NCBI GenBank assembly: GCA_016295665.1
Contig: JAEDKS010000105.1
Location: 1 to 8,597 of the forward strand
Direction: 5' to 3'
Origin: Clostridia bacterium
GTDB taxonomy: Bacteria; Bacillota; Clostridia; Christensenellales; Aristaeellaceae
DNA: 8,597 bases
Below the pieces are notes generated by a model. The model saw only the letters and a program-made list of their open reading frames with translations. It was not told where the DNA came from and ran no database searches. Within the stretch, counting starts at the first letter, position 1. Each line of letters opens with the position of its first letter. A program made the position numbers and the translations under genes. Below, one piece after another: positions 1 to 6,314 of this stretch.

Positions 1-1086
1 GCACAGGATGGTGCCCTCGGGGGCCCAGCGGCGGGCGTACTCGAAGGCGCGGTTCACGAAGTCCTGACCCACGACCTGCGTCCACAGGGACTCCCGCAGC
101 TCCGCAGAGCCGTCCGCCACCGCCTCGTTGACCACGTCCCAGGACACGATGAGCCCGGGATACGCCTCCTCCAGCCCGGTGAGCACCAGGCGGATGTAGT
201 TCTCCAGACGGGCCAGCATGACCTCCCGGGAAACCAGGGGACGGGCGGTATCGTATCCCTCATGGAAGAAGGCCTCGGGGGTCTGGCTGTGCCACACCAG
301 CACGTGCCCGTGCACCTTCAGCCCGTGGGCGGCGCAGTAGTCCAGCATGGGGCGGGCGCTGTCGAAGTGCACCGCCACCGCGGTATCGTCCTCCTTCGCC
401 AGACGGCGGCAGGCAGCCACGTCCAGCACGCTGTCGGGCTTCAGCTCGTTGCCGGGGGTGAAGATGTTGAACTGGCTGGCATAGAAGTCCATGCGCTCGA
501 TGTTGATGGCCTCCATCATCGTCACGGCGGTGCCGAAGTCGAAGGCATCGCCCCAGACCCGCTTCAAGGACGGCAGGGAGAAGTCGTACCGGGAGGACTT
601 CTGATACACGTCGAAGTCGCGGATGGCGTAGCTGACCGTGCCGCTGCCCTTCGTTTCCACATACAGCACATAGCTGTCGCAGGCCGCCGGGGTGTAATCG
701 CAGGACAGGGTTGTCCACACGCCGCCCGGCACCTCGGCGGTGACCAGGTTCTCATAGCTGGTCAGGCCGCTCACGACCTTCTCCACGGAGAGGATGAAGG
801 TCACCGCTCCGGCCTCCTCGTGGTACACATCGACGCTGATGTGATGCTCCTTGCCGGCGGTCAGGGCAAAGGCATGGCCCGGGGAGTTCCAGGACGCGGT
901 GCGCCCGGTGATCCAGTAGGCGCCGTCCTGCACGTAGCCCGTCGCCCCGCCGGCAGAGCGGGGATACCAGCCATCATCCCCCGCAGAGAAATCGCTGTGA
1001 TAGGGCAGCAGGGTCGCGCCCTCGCCGAGGGACGCGCAGGGCATCAGCAGGGCGATAACAAGCAGCAGACACAGTACTCGCAGCAT
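1..1086 (-). CDS. Secreted endo-1,4-beta-xylanase, GH10 with N-terminal CBM22-like module (3' end cut by window edge)
   Basis: The first 362 residues of an enzyme expected to cut beta-1,4-xylan outside the cell. Residues 1-22 form a Sec signal peptide with a leucine-rich core. Residues about 25-160 resemble a CBM22/CBM4_9 carbohydrate-binding module; ITGRTASWNSPGHAF is typical of it. The GH10 barrel starts near residue 175. It shows FNIFTPGNELKPDS, VHGHVLVWHSQTP (residues 258-270) and WDVVNEA, where Glu321 is the expected acid/base catalyst. The nucleophile glutamate lies beyond the left edge, so catalytic completeness cannot be judged. The ATG at 1086-1084 has a perfect AAGGAGG (1100-1094) seven bases upstream. 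It lies 68 bases downstream of an AraC-type regulator on the same strand with no terminator between, so co-transcription and local regulation are likely. Family-level assignment is firm; the exact substrate is inferred. Confidence 0.95.
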   Translation of the reverse strand, partial: MLRVLCLLLVIALLMPCASLGEGATLLPYHSDFSAGDDGWYPRSAGGATGYVQDGAYWITGRTASWNSPGHAFALTAGKEHHISVDVYHEEAGAVTFILSVEKVVSGLTSYENLVTAEVPGGVWTTLSCDYTPAACDSYVLYVETKGSGTVSYAIRDFDVYQKSSRYDFSLPSLKRVWGDAFDFGTAVTMMEAINIERMDFYASQFNIFTPGNELKPDSVLDVAACRRLAKEDDTAVAVHFDSARPMLDYCAAHGLKVHGHVLVWHSQTPEAFFHEGYDTARPLVSREVMLARLENYIRLVLTGLEEAYPGLIVSWDVVNEAVADGSAELRESLWTQVVGQDFVNRAFEYARRWAPEGTILC

Positions 1087-1154
1087 GGGAAAGCCTCCTT
1101 ATCTTCTTCCTTTATCCTTATTTCCTCGTCCCGTTTCCTCCGGGGTGCCCGTGG

Positions 1155-2231
1155 TCAGATCGTTCCGATGTCCCCGTCCCCGGTTTCCTCCGCCTCGCCC
1201 GGCGCTCCGTCGGGGACGTCCCCTTCCTCCGGCTCGGGCTCACCGGGTGCAAGGGAGGGCCGGGCCTCTCCTGTCCGCTTCCCGCCGGCCCCGGTGGGGG
1301 ACTGAATGCCGGGCAGCGGCGGCAGCATGGCGTTCTGCGCGTCCCGGTCCCGCTCGCGGCAGGCGCGCCGGTACGCCGAGGGCGACATGCCCAGCTGCTC
1401 CCGGAACACCCGGGTGAAGGTCGCGAGGCTGGCAAAGCCCGACTGGATGCACACCTGGGACACCGGCAGGTCGGAGTAGACCAGCAGCTGACCGGCGACG
1501 GACAGCCGCTTGCGGGTCAGGAACTGGGTGAAAGTCATGCCGGTGTAGCGCCGGAAGATCCGGGAGAAGTAGCACCGGGAGAAGCTGGCGCTGCGTGCCA
1601 GGAAGTCCAGGCTGACCGGCTCCATGTAGTGGCGGGTGATGTAGTTGACCGCGTCGTCGATGACCACCTGATTGGCGGTGCGCTTGGGCGAGGACAGCCC
1701 CGACAGCTGCCCGCTCTTCCAGGCGCGGCCCAGCAGCGCATACATGCGCAGGAAGCAGCTGTAGATGTTCAGGTCGGACAGCCCGTCCCGATACCACGCC
1801 TCCTCCGCGACCTCGGTGAGCAGCGCCCGCACCGGCCCGGTCACGGGCAGCTCCCGGGTCAGATACAGCGGCGTGATGAGCAGCCGCCGCAGCAGCGCGA
1901 AATCATGAATGCCGATGACCGGGCTGAGCTGGAACTGGTACAGGTACCGCTCGCTGTCCTGCCCCATGGTCAGGCTGTGGGACTGCCCCGCGGGGATGAT
2001 GAGCACCTCCCCCTCCTTGACCCGGAAGGGATCCTCCCCCACGGTCACCCGCACGCAGCCCTTCAGGGTCATGATGATCTCCACATCCCCGTGCCAGTGC
2101 CGGGCATAATGGTCGGGCACGAAGCCGTGCCAGACTCTGGTCGTGGCGCGCTCAGGGTAGTTCACGAACTCCTCCGCGCCGTTCATGGCAGCGTCCACCA
2201 GCGCGCTGCCGTAGCTGCTGTGATCCTCCAT
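1155..2231 (-). CDS. AraC-family transcriptional regulator with cupin sensor domain and unusual C-terminal tail
   Basis: A 358-residue DNA-binding regulator. Residues about 25-110 form the cupin-like sensor; HWHGDVEII (45-53) and EGEVLIIPAGQSHSL (73-87) are its hallmarks. Residues about 190-290 form the AraC double helix-turn-helix: the first helix pair around VSLDFLARSASFSRCYFSRIF (206-226, given in part as key positions) and the second around VSQVCIQSGFASLATFTRVF (258-277), closing with GMSPSAYRR. Most family members stop here. This one continues for about 67 residues (292-358) of Pro, Gly, Glu and Asp-rich low-complexity sequence. The ATG at 2231 is preceded by GGAGGG twelve bases away. 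The xylanase gene follows on the same strand, so it may respond to xylan-derived sugars. That ligand is inferred from context only. Confidence 0.93.
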   Translation of the reverse strand: MEDHSSYGSALVDAAMNGAEEFVNYPERATTRVWHGFVPDHYARHWHGDVEIIMTLKGCVRVTVGEDPFRVKEGEVLIIPAGQSHSLTMGQDSERYLYQFQLSPVIGIHDFALLRRLLITPLYLTRELPVTGPVRALLTEVAEEAWYRDGLSDLNIYSCFLRMYALLGRAWKSGQLSGLSSPKRTANQVVIDDAVNYITRHYMEPVSLDFLARSASFSRCYFSRIFRRYTGMTFTQFLTRKRLSVAGQLLVYSDLPVSQVCIQSGFASLATFTRVFREQLGMSPSAYRRACRERDRDAQNAMLPPLPGIQSPTGAGGKRTGEARPSLAPGEPEPEEGDVPDGAPGEAEETGDGDIGTI

Positions 2232-2288
2232 ACCGTTTCATTTCCCTCCGCCAGTGGCTCCACCGGGATGCTGTTCCGATTTGTCTTT

Positions 2289-2317
2289 AATATACCATTT
2301 TGCGCGGACTTTGTACA
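2289..2317 (-). promoter_or_regulatory. Promoter of the AraC regulator (and probably the xylanase)
   Basis: On the minus strand the -10 is TATATT (2294-2289), preceded by TGG, which gives an extended -10. A -35-like TGTACA (2317-2312) lies 17 bases upstream and matches TTGACA at four of six positions. Transcription would start near 2282, giving a leader of about 50 bases to the ATG at 2231. This is the only AT-rich block directly upstream of the gene. Confidence 0.6.
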
Positions 2318-2332
2318 GGGATTGCGCAAAAT
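2297..2332. repeat. Inverted repeat flanking the AraC promoter -35, candidate operator
   Basis: ATTTTGCGC (2297-2305) and its exact reverse complement GCGCAAAAT (2324-2332) lie 18 bases apart and bracket the -35 of the minus-strand promoter. The right arm contains the palindrome TTGCGCAA (2322-2329). GGATTG also occurs at 2319-2324 and 2340-2345, 21 bases apart, which is two helical turns and a spacing typical of direct-repeat AraC half-sites. A near copy, GATTGCGGAA (2434-2443), matches GATTGCGCAA (2320-2329) at nine of ten bases and lies upstream of the plus-strand promoter. Binding by the neighbouring AraC protein is inferred. Confidence 0.5.
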
Positions 2333-2345
2333 TGAGCAAGGATTG

Positions 2346-2378
2346 AAGCCGTTCAGACAAAAACTGAACGGTTTGTTT
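2346..2378. repeat. Perfect inverted repeat with T-rich tail in the divergent intergenic region
   Basis: CCGTTCAG (2349-2356) and CTGAACGG (2364-2371) are exact inverted copies separated by ACAAAAA. The stem extends outward by a G-T wobble and two A-T pairs (2346-2348 with 2372-2374). TTTGTTT follows on the plus strand, so it resembles a small intrinsic terminator. However, no gene reads into it on the plus strand inside the window. It could be an operator, a terminator for an antisense or leader transcript, or a relic. Confidence 0.5.
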
Positions 2379-2470
2379 CTCCTTTTGCCGCCCGGGAAGC
2401 CCCGGCCCGCGCCGCGCCGGAATGTGACAAGGAGATTGCGGAAGGTTTACAACTTTTTTCACATATGCTC

Positions 2471-2500
2471 TTGACAGAGATACCCCTTCACGAGTACAAT
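2471..2500 (+). promoter_or_regulatory. Strong sigma-A type promoter of the surface protein gene
   Basis: A perfect -35 TTGACA (2471-2476) and -10 TACAAT (2495-2500) are separated by 18 bases. An AT-rich stretch just upstream (TTTACAACTTTTTTC, 2446-2460) could act as an UP element. Transcription would start near 2507. This rules out the in-frame ATG at 2465, which lies upstream of the promoter, as the translation start of the downstream gene. Confidence 0.85.
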
Positions 2501-2562
2501 AGCATAGGAAGGATAGATTCACAGGACGGGCCGCAAGGACGCCTGTGCATGCCCGAACCTGG

Positions 2563-2602
2563 AAGGAGGAGGGACGGAGGGGCTTCCGTCCTGCTTGACG
2601 AT
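2563..2602 (+). promoter_or_regulatory. Shine-Dalgarno separated from its start codon by a hairpin
   Basis: A perfect AAGGAGG (2563-2569) lies 33 bases before the ATG at 2603, too far for normal initiation. Between them GGACGGA (2572-2578) and TCCGTCC (2585-2591) form a seven-pair perfect stem with a six-base loop, extended by a G-U pair. Folding it out leaves about 11-13 unpaired bases between the Shine-Dalgarno and the ATG, near the normal range. A similar hairpin is known to bring the two together in phage T4 gene 38 mRNA. No standard start codon lies at normal distance from this AAGGAGG. Confidence 0.5.
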
Positions 2603-4426
2603 ATGAAGAATCGGCTGATGGTACTGCTGCTTCTGGTCTCCGCGCTGCTGATGCTCACCGGCGCGGCTTATGCTGTGGAGGATCCGGTGGCCATCACCAT
2701 GCAGATCAGCAACAGCACCTTTACCCAGCCCGCAGAGATTGATGTCAGCATCCAGATTTCCAACACCAGCGACGCTGACCTGCCGGGCCCCATGACGCTG
2801 TACTACCCCAGCGGCGAGCAGGTGGAGGACTTCGGTACGCCCACCCTGGCGGCGGGCACCTCCGCGTCCTGGACGGGCAAGTGGACGGTGACGCAGGAGG
2901 AGCTGGAGGCGGGCGTGTTCATGTTCAAGCTCAGCTACAGCATCACCGGCGACGAGGGCGAGGTCATCAAGAAGCTGAAGGGCCTGGCCCGTCAGGTGAC
3001 CTATGAGGGCGGCGTGGCCTCCATTGAGGTGGTACGCACCATCATGCCCACCACCGCCGGCGAGGGACAGCAGGTGTCCGTGAACTACAGCATCATCAAC
3101 ACCGGCACCCTGCCCATCAGCAACCTGGTCATCACCGAAAGCAGCGACATCTCCTCCTCCACGGGGAAGATTGCTGCCATTGCCGCCGGCGAGAAGGCGA
3201 GCTACACCTTCACCGCCACCATGAAGAAGAAGAACCTGACCTCCCAGGCCACCATCACCTATGACGCCGGTGGCAAGAGCCACACCAGCCGCGTGGAGTC
3301 CGCCACGGTCAAGTACGGCGTCATCAACCTGAAGGGCACCCTGACCGCCGACAAGAAGGGCGGCGTACCCGGCGATGTGGTCAAGCTGACCCTGACGCTG
3401 AAGAACTCCGGCAAGACCGACTACACCAACGTGACCGTCAGCGATGCCGTGCTGGGCGAGCTGTTCTCAGGGCAGACCGTGCCCGCGGGCAAGTCGGTGA
3501 CGCTGGAGAAGGAGGTCACCGTGGTGGACACGGTGGACTACCAGCTCGTCATCCGTGGCACGGACACCGCCGGTGATGAGATCGAGACCGCCACGGAGCG
3601 GGTGACCATCACCGCCGTGGAGCCCTCCCAGGTGCCCAACCTGCAGGTGGAGCTGAGCGTGGATCGCGATACGATCTACACCCTGCCCGGCATTGTGAAG
3701 TTCACCACAAAGGTCACCAACCTGACCACCGCCGACATGACCAACGTGTCCGTGAAGGCGAGCGGCATGACGCTGTACACCTTCCCCACCCTGCTGGCGG
3801 GCGAGACCCGCTCCTTCGTGCGGGACGTGAAGGTGGAGACCACCGGCAAGTTCCAGTTCACCGCCTCGGTGGTGGATCAGCTGAAGGAGACCCAGACCTT
3901 CGAGAGCAACATCGTCACCATTCAGTACGCGCTGCCCACGGCGGAGCCCACGGAGGTGCCCATCGCGGTGCCCGTGGAGCCCAGCTATGAGCCCCTGCCC
4001 ACGGAGGCGGTGGTGCCCGCGTGGTACGACACCGCGTCCCAGGTGCTGCGCATCGCCATGATCGTGCTGGGCGCGCTGGCGGGCGTCGCCGCGCTGCTGG
4101 CACTGGCGGGCATCATCCGCCGGATCACCTTCGCGGCGGGCCGCTCCGGCGATCGTCTGGATCAGCCCAGCATCCGCGACTACGAGCAGGCCAACGGGAA
4201 CCCCGACGCCTACGACAGCGGTGACAGCACGCCCACCCCGGCCTCTGACAACGCGTCCGAAGCGGCGCCCGCCGGAGAGACGGACAGCGCTCAGGAAGCG
4301 CCGAAGGCTGACGCTGCAGCCGATGAGCACCCCTTCCAGCGCCGTCGCCGCACCGCCCATGAGGAGGACGCCGACGCCGCCCAGGAGGCGCTGGATGCCC
4401 TGAAGGACGACAGCGAGAACAAGTAA
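2603..4426 (+). CDS. Membrane-anchored surface protein with four Ig-like (CARDB/DUF11-type) repeats
   Basis: A 607-residue protein of unknown function whose architecture is clear. Residues 1-24 are a signal peptide (MKNRLMVLLLLVSALLM, cleavage after GAAYA). Four beta-sandwich repeats follow at about 25-138, 141-238, 241-342 and 345-445. They share a pattern of NTG or NSG-type turns, A-G-E/K-S-type turns and V-T-V strands, as in the CARDB and DUF11 families. A Pro/Thr/Glu/Val linker spans about 446-478. One transmembrane helix (about 481-505) and a 100-residue tail rich in Asp, Glu and Ala, with HPFQRRRR near the end, complete it. There is no LPXTG sortase motif, so the helix is the anchor and the tail should be cytoplasmic. 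Start: ATG 2603 begins the signal peptide. ATG 2549, with AAGGA nine bases upstream, is an in-frame alternative that would add 18 residues. A terminator follows directly, so it is monocistronic. Confidence 0.88.
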   Translation: MKNRLMVLLLLVSALLMLTGAAYAVEDPVAITMQISNSTFTQPAEIDVSIQISNTSDADLPGPMTLYYPSGEQVEDFGTPTLAAGTSASWTGKWTVTQEELEAGVFMFKLSYSITGDEGEVIKKLKGLARQVTYEGGVASIEVVRTIMPTTAGEGQQVSVNYSIINTGTLPISNLVITESSDISSSTGKIAAIAAGEKASYTFTATMKKKNLTSQATITYDAGGKSHTSRVESATVKYGVINLKGTLTADKKGGVPGDVVKLTLTLKNSGKTDYTNVTVSDAVLGELFSGQTVPAGKSVTLEKEVTVVDTVDYQLVIRGTDTAGDEIETATERVTITAVEPSQVPNLQVELSVDRDTIYTLPGIVKFTTKVTNLTTADMTNVSVKASGMTLYTFPTLLAGETRSFVRDVKVETTGKFQFTASVVDQLKETQTFESNIVTIQYALPTAEPTEVPIAVPVEPSYEPLPTEAVVPAWYDTASQVLRIAMIVLGALAGVAALLALAGIIRRITFAAGRSGDRLDQPSIRDYEQANGNPDAYDSGDSTPTPASDNASEAAPAGETDSAQEAPKADAAADEHPFQRRRRTAHEEDADAAQEALDALKDDSENK

Positions 4427-4435
4427 CCCCCGTAC

Positions 4436-4473
4436 CGGGCCGGTATGCCACAGGGCATGACCGGCCCGTTTTG
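4436..4473 (+). terminator. Intrinsic terminator of the surface protein gene
   Basis: CGGGCCGGT plus ATGCC (4436-4449) pairs with GGCAT plus ACCGGCCCG (4454-4468), with a single bulged G at 4459 and an ACAG loop. TTTTGT follows at once. It begins nine bases after the stop codon. Confidence 0.9.
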
Positions 4474-4491
4474 TGTCCGTGAAATTTCCTC

Positions 4492-4522
4492 TTGACTCTC
4501 CCCCTGTGGCAGGGCTTATCAT
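4492..4522 (+). promoter_or_regulatory. MerR-type promoter with long spacer and central dyad operator
   Basis: The -35 is TTGACT (4492-4497) and the -10 is TATCAT (4517-4522), with a 19-base spacer. Spacers of 19-20 bases are the signature of promoters that MerR-family proteins activate by DNA distortion. The spacer contains the dyad CCCTG-TGG-CAGGG (4502-4514). The adjacent gene encodes a MerR-family protein, so autoregulation is the natural reading. Confidence 0.8.
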
Positions 4523-4561
4523 CAGGATGAGCTCAGGAACCAAAGACGGAGGACGTCCCCC

Positions 4562-5386
4562 ATGCTGAAGATCGGTGATTTTTCCAGGCTGTCCAGAGTC
4601 AGCATCCGCATGCTGCGGCACTACGATGAAATCGGCCTGCTGCGCCCCGCCGACATCGACCCCATGACGGGCTACCGGTACTACACCGAGGCCCAGCTCC
4701 GCACGGCGACCCAGATTCGTTCGCTGCGGGAGATGGGCCTTGGCCTGACCGCCATCGCGGAGGCCCTGTGCCACGGGGATGACCCGGCCCACCTCGCCCG
4801 CCTGCTGGACGGGCAAGAGGCGGTGCTCCGGGCCCGGGCCGAGGAAGTGGCCCATCAGCTGCGGCTTCTGGACACAGCCCGAACACGACTGAGAAAGGAT
4901 GGAACGCCCATGAAATATCTTGTGTCCCTGAAAACCATTCCGGAGCGCCAGGTGGCCTCCCTGCGCATGACCCTCCCCGCCTATGACGCCGAGGGGCTGG
5001 CATGGAGCGTGCTGACCGAGGAGACCGCGCCGCAGAACCTGATTCCCGATGACCCCTGCCTCTGCTGTGTGCTCTACCACGATGACGGGTTCAAGGAGCA
5101 CGATGTGGACGTGGAGCTGCAAAAGACCGTGCGGGGCCATTACACCGACACCGCGCACGTCCGCTTCAAGCGGGAGCCCGCCGTCACCGTGGCCTCCACG
5201 GTGCACAACGGCTCCTATCTGGGCCTCGACGATGCCATGCGGGCCGTGGCCGACTGGGTCTGTCAGAACGGCTACGAGCTGTCCGGCACGCCCTTCAACA
5301 TCTACCACGTCAGCCCCCATGAGACGCAGGACGCCAGCCGCTTCGTGACGGAGATCTGCTATCCCGTCCGCAGAAGGGAGGCGTAA
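4562..5386 (+). CDS. MerR-family regulator with BmrR/GyrI-like effector-binding domain
   Basis: A 274-residue ligand-responsive transcription factor. Residues 1-70 are the MerR winged helix-turn-helix: MLKIGDFSRLSRVSIRMLRHY, then YDEIGLLRP (21-29) and the wing GYRYY (37-41). Residues about 75-112 form the dimerising coiled coil. Residues about 117-274 form a GyrI-like effector domain as in BmrR-type multidrug sensors, with the closing strand TEICYPV; Glu264 is a candidate for the acidic residue that contacts cationic drugs in that family. GGAGG (4548-4552) lies nine bases before the ATG. The gene has its own promoter and terminator. No efflux pump is next to it, so its target may be only itself or a distant gene. 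The ligand is unknown. Confidence 0.95.
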   Translation: MLKIGDFSRLSRVSIRMLRHYDEIGLLRPADIDPMTGYRYYTEAQLRTATQIRSLREMGLGLTAIAEALCHGDDPAHLARLLDGQEAVLRARAEEVAHQLRLLDTARTRLRKDGTPMKYLVSLKTIPERQVASLRMTLPAYDAEGLAWSVLTEETAPQNLIPDDPCLCCVLYHDDGFKEHDVDVELQKTVRGHYTDTAHVRFKREPAVTVASTVHNGSYLGLDDAMRAVADWVCQNGYELSGTPFNIYHVSPHETQDASRFVTEICYPVRRREA

Positions 5387-5392
5387 TCCCCG

Positions 5393-5420
5393 GCCCCGCG
5401 CAGCGATGCGCGGGGCTTTC
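5393..5420 (+). terminator. Intrinsic terminator of the MerR gene
   Basis: GCCCCGCGCA (5393-5402) pairs perfectly with TGCGCGGGGC (5407-5416) around a GCGA tetraloop. A short TTTC follows. It starts six bases after the stop codon. The T-tract is short but the ten-pair GC stem is strong. Confidence 0.82.
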
Positions 5421-5431
5421 GCGTCCCCCGT

Positions 5432-5460
5432 TTGACATTTCCGCCGCCCCATGCTATCAT
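5432..5460 (+). promoter_or_regulatory. Promoter of the nucleoside phosphorylase operon
   Basis: A perfect -35 TTGACA (5432-5437) and -10 TATCAT (5455-5460) are 17 bases apart. TGC just before the -10 makes it an extended -10. It lies between the MerR terminator and the phosphorylase ATG at 5510. Confidence 0.85.
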
Positions 5461-5509
5461 GAACCCATGCGGCGGGGATGCCCCGCCCCGCAGGAGAAAG
5501 GAGCCCGCC

Positions 5510-6276
5510 ATGTGGAAGCTGCCCGACGATTCCTCCCCCGCCGTCCTCACCGCCCGCGCCAACATCGACAGCACCCACGCCCCGGACGCGCCCTCGACGC
5601 TGCCGGACACGGCGCTGCCGTTCTTCATGAGTGGCACGGAGCACCTGCAGGCCCGCCCGGACTGCCGCCTGCTGATGCCGAAGCTGCCGCGCTTTCTGCT
5701 GGGCACGCCGGTGTGCAGCTGGGGAACGGCCCCTGCTTTCTGGATGGCGGGCGCGGCGCGCCTCAGGCGGTGGACACGCTGGAGACCATCGCCGCCATGG
5801 GCGTGAAGCGGGTGTACTGCTTGGGCATGTGCGGTGCCTTCGTGCCGGAGCTAGCCCCCGGTGACCTAGTCGTGCCCACCGCCGCCTTCGTGGAGGAGGG
5901 CACCTCCCTGCACTACCACGAGACCATCGACGAGGCCCGGCCCGACCTGGCGCTCCACGCGCAGCTGCTGCGCATCCCCGGGGCAAGGGCCCTGCCCATC
6001 GTGACCACGGACGGCGTCTACCGGCAGACCTTCCGCAAGGAGGCGCTGTGGCGGGCGAAGGGCGCCGTGGGTGTGGATATGGAGACCTCCGCCATGTTCA
6101 GCGTCAGCCCGCTCCTGGGCGTGCAGACCGCCGCCGTCCTGATGGTATCCGACTGCCACCCGCTCCGGGAGGACGATCCCCGGTGGCGGTGGCAGATGAC
6201 CCGGGAGATGCGTTACCGCCTGATGGACGAGGTGCTGCGGATCGTGCTGCCGGAGACCGGGAGCGGCCCGGTCTGA
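5510..6276 (+). pseudogene. Nucleoside phosphorylase (PNP/UDP family), interrupted by a single-base frameshift
   Basis: The intact protein would be about 255 residues and would split nucleosides with phosphate in cytoplasmic salvage. The first 71-72 codons (5510 to about 5724) read in one frame up to LLGTPVCSWG. The rest (5725-6276) continues in the -1 frame as NGPCFLDGGRGAPQAVDT. Adding one G to the GGGG run at 5721-5724 joins them as CSWGNGPCFLDGG without any gap. Family marks after the join include GMCGAF, EEGTSLHYH (about 129-137), TTDGVYRQT (about 166-174) and VDMETSA, with Glu192 as the expected ribose-binding glutamate. As read, translation from the ATG would stop at 5806 after 98 residues. 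ATG 5510 has AAAGGAG six bases upstream. It may be a true pseudogene or a homopolymer sequencing error. The choice between purine and pyrimidine substrates is open. Confidence 0.87.
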
Positions 6277-6314
6277 CCTGTCATGCAAAGGAGGCGAGTC
6301 CCACGGCGACCTGG

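Noticed and set aside
262..1305. Plus-strand open frame of 347 codons
   Set aside because: It is antisense to the GH10 xylanase, has no family motifs, and is explained by codon bias on the other strand.
2521..2546. ACAGG/CCTGT inverted repeat in the surface protein leader
   Set aside because: The stem has only five pairs with a 16-base loop, within chance expectation.
2465..2602. Upstream in-frame extension of the surface protein from ATG 2465
   Set aside because: ATG 2465 lies upstream of the strong promoter at 2471-2500, and the signal peptide begins at 2603.
5717..5727. Programmed -1 frameshift site in the phosphorylase
   Set aside because: No X-XXY-YYZ heptamer is present in the right phase and I see no clear downstream pseudoknot. 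A one-base deletion or error is simpler.
3467..5986. Very long minus-strand open frame (839 codons)
   Set aside because: It runs antisense through the surface protein, MerR and phosphorylase genes, crosses their terminators and promoters, and is low-complexity Gly/Arg/His-rich. It is a shadow of GC-rich coding.
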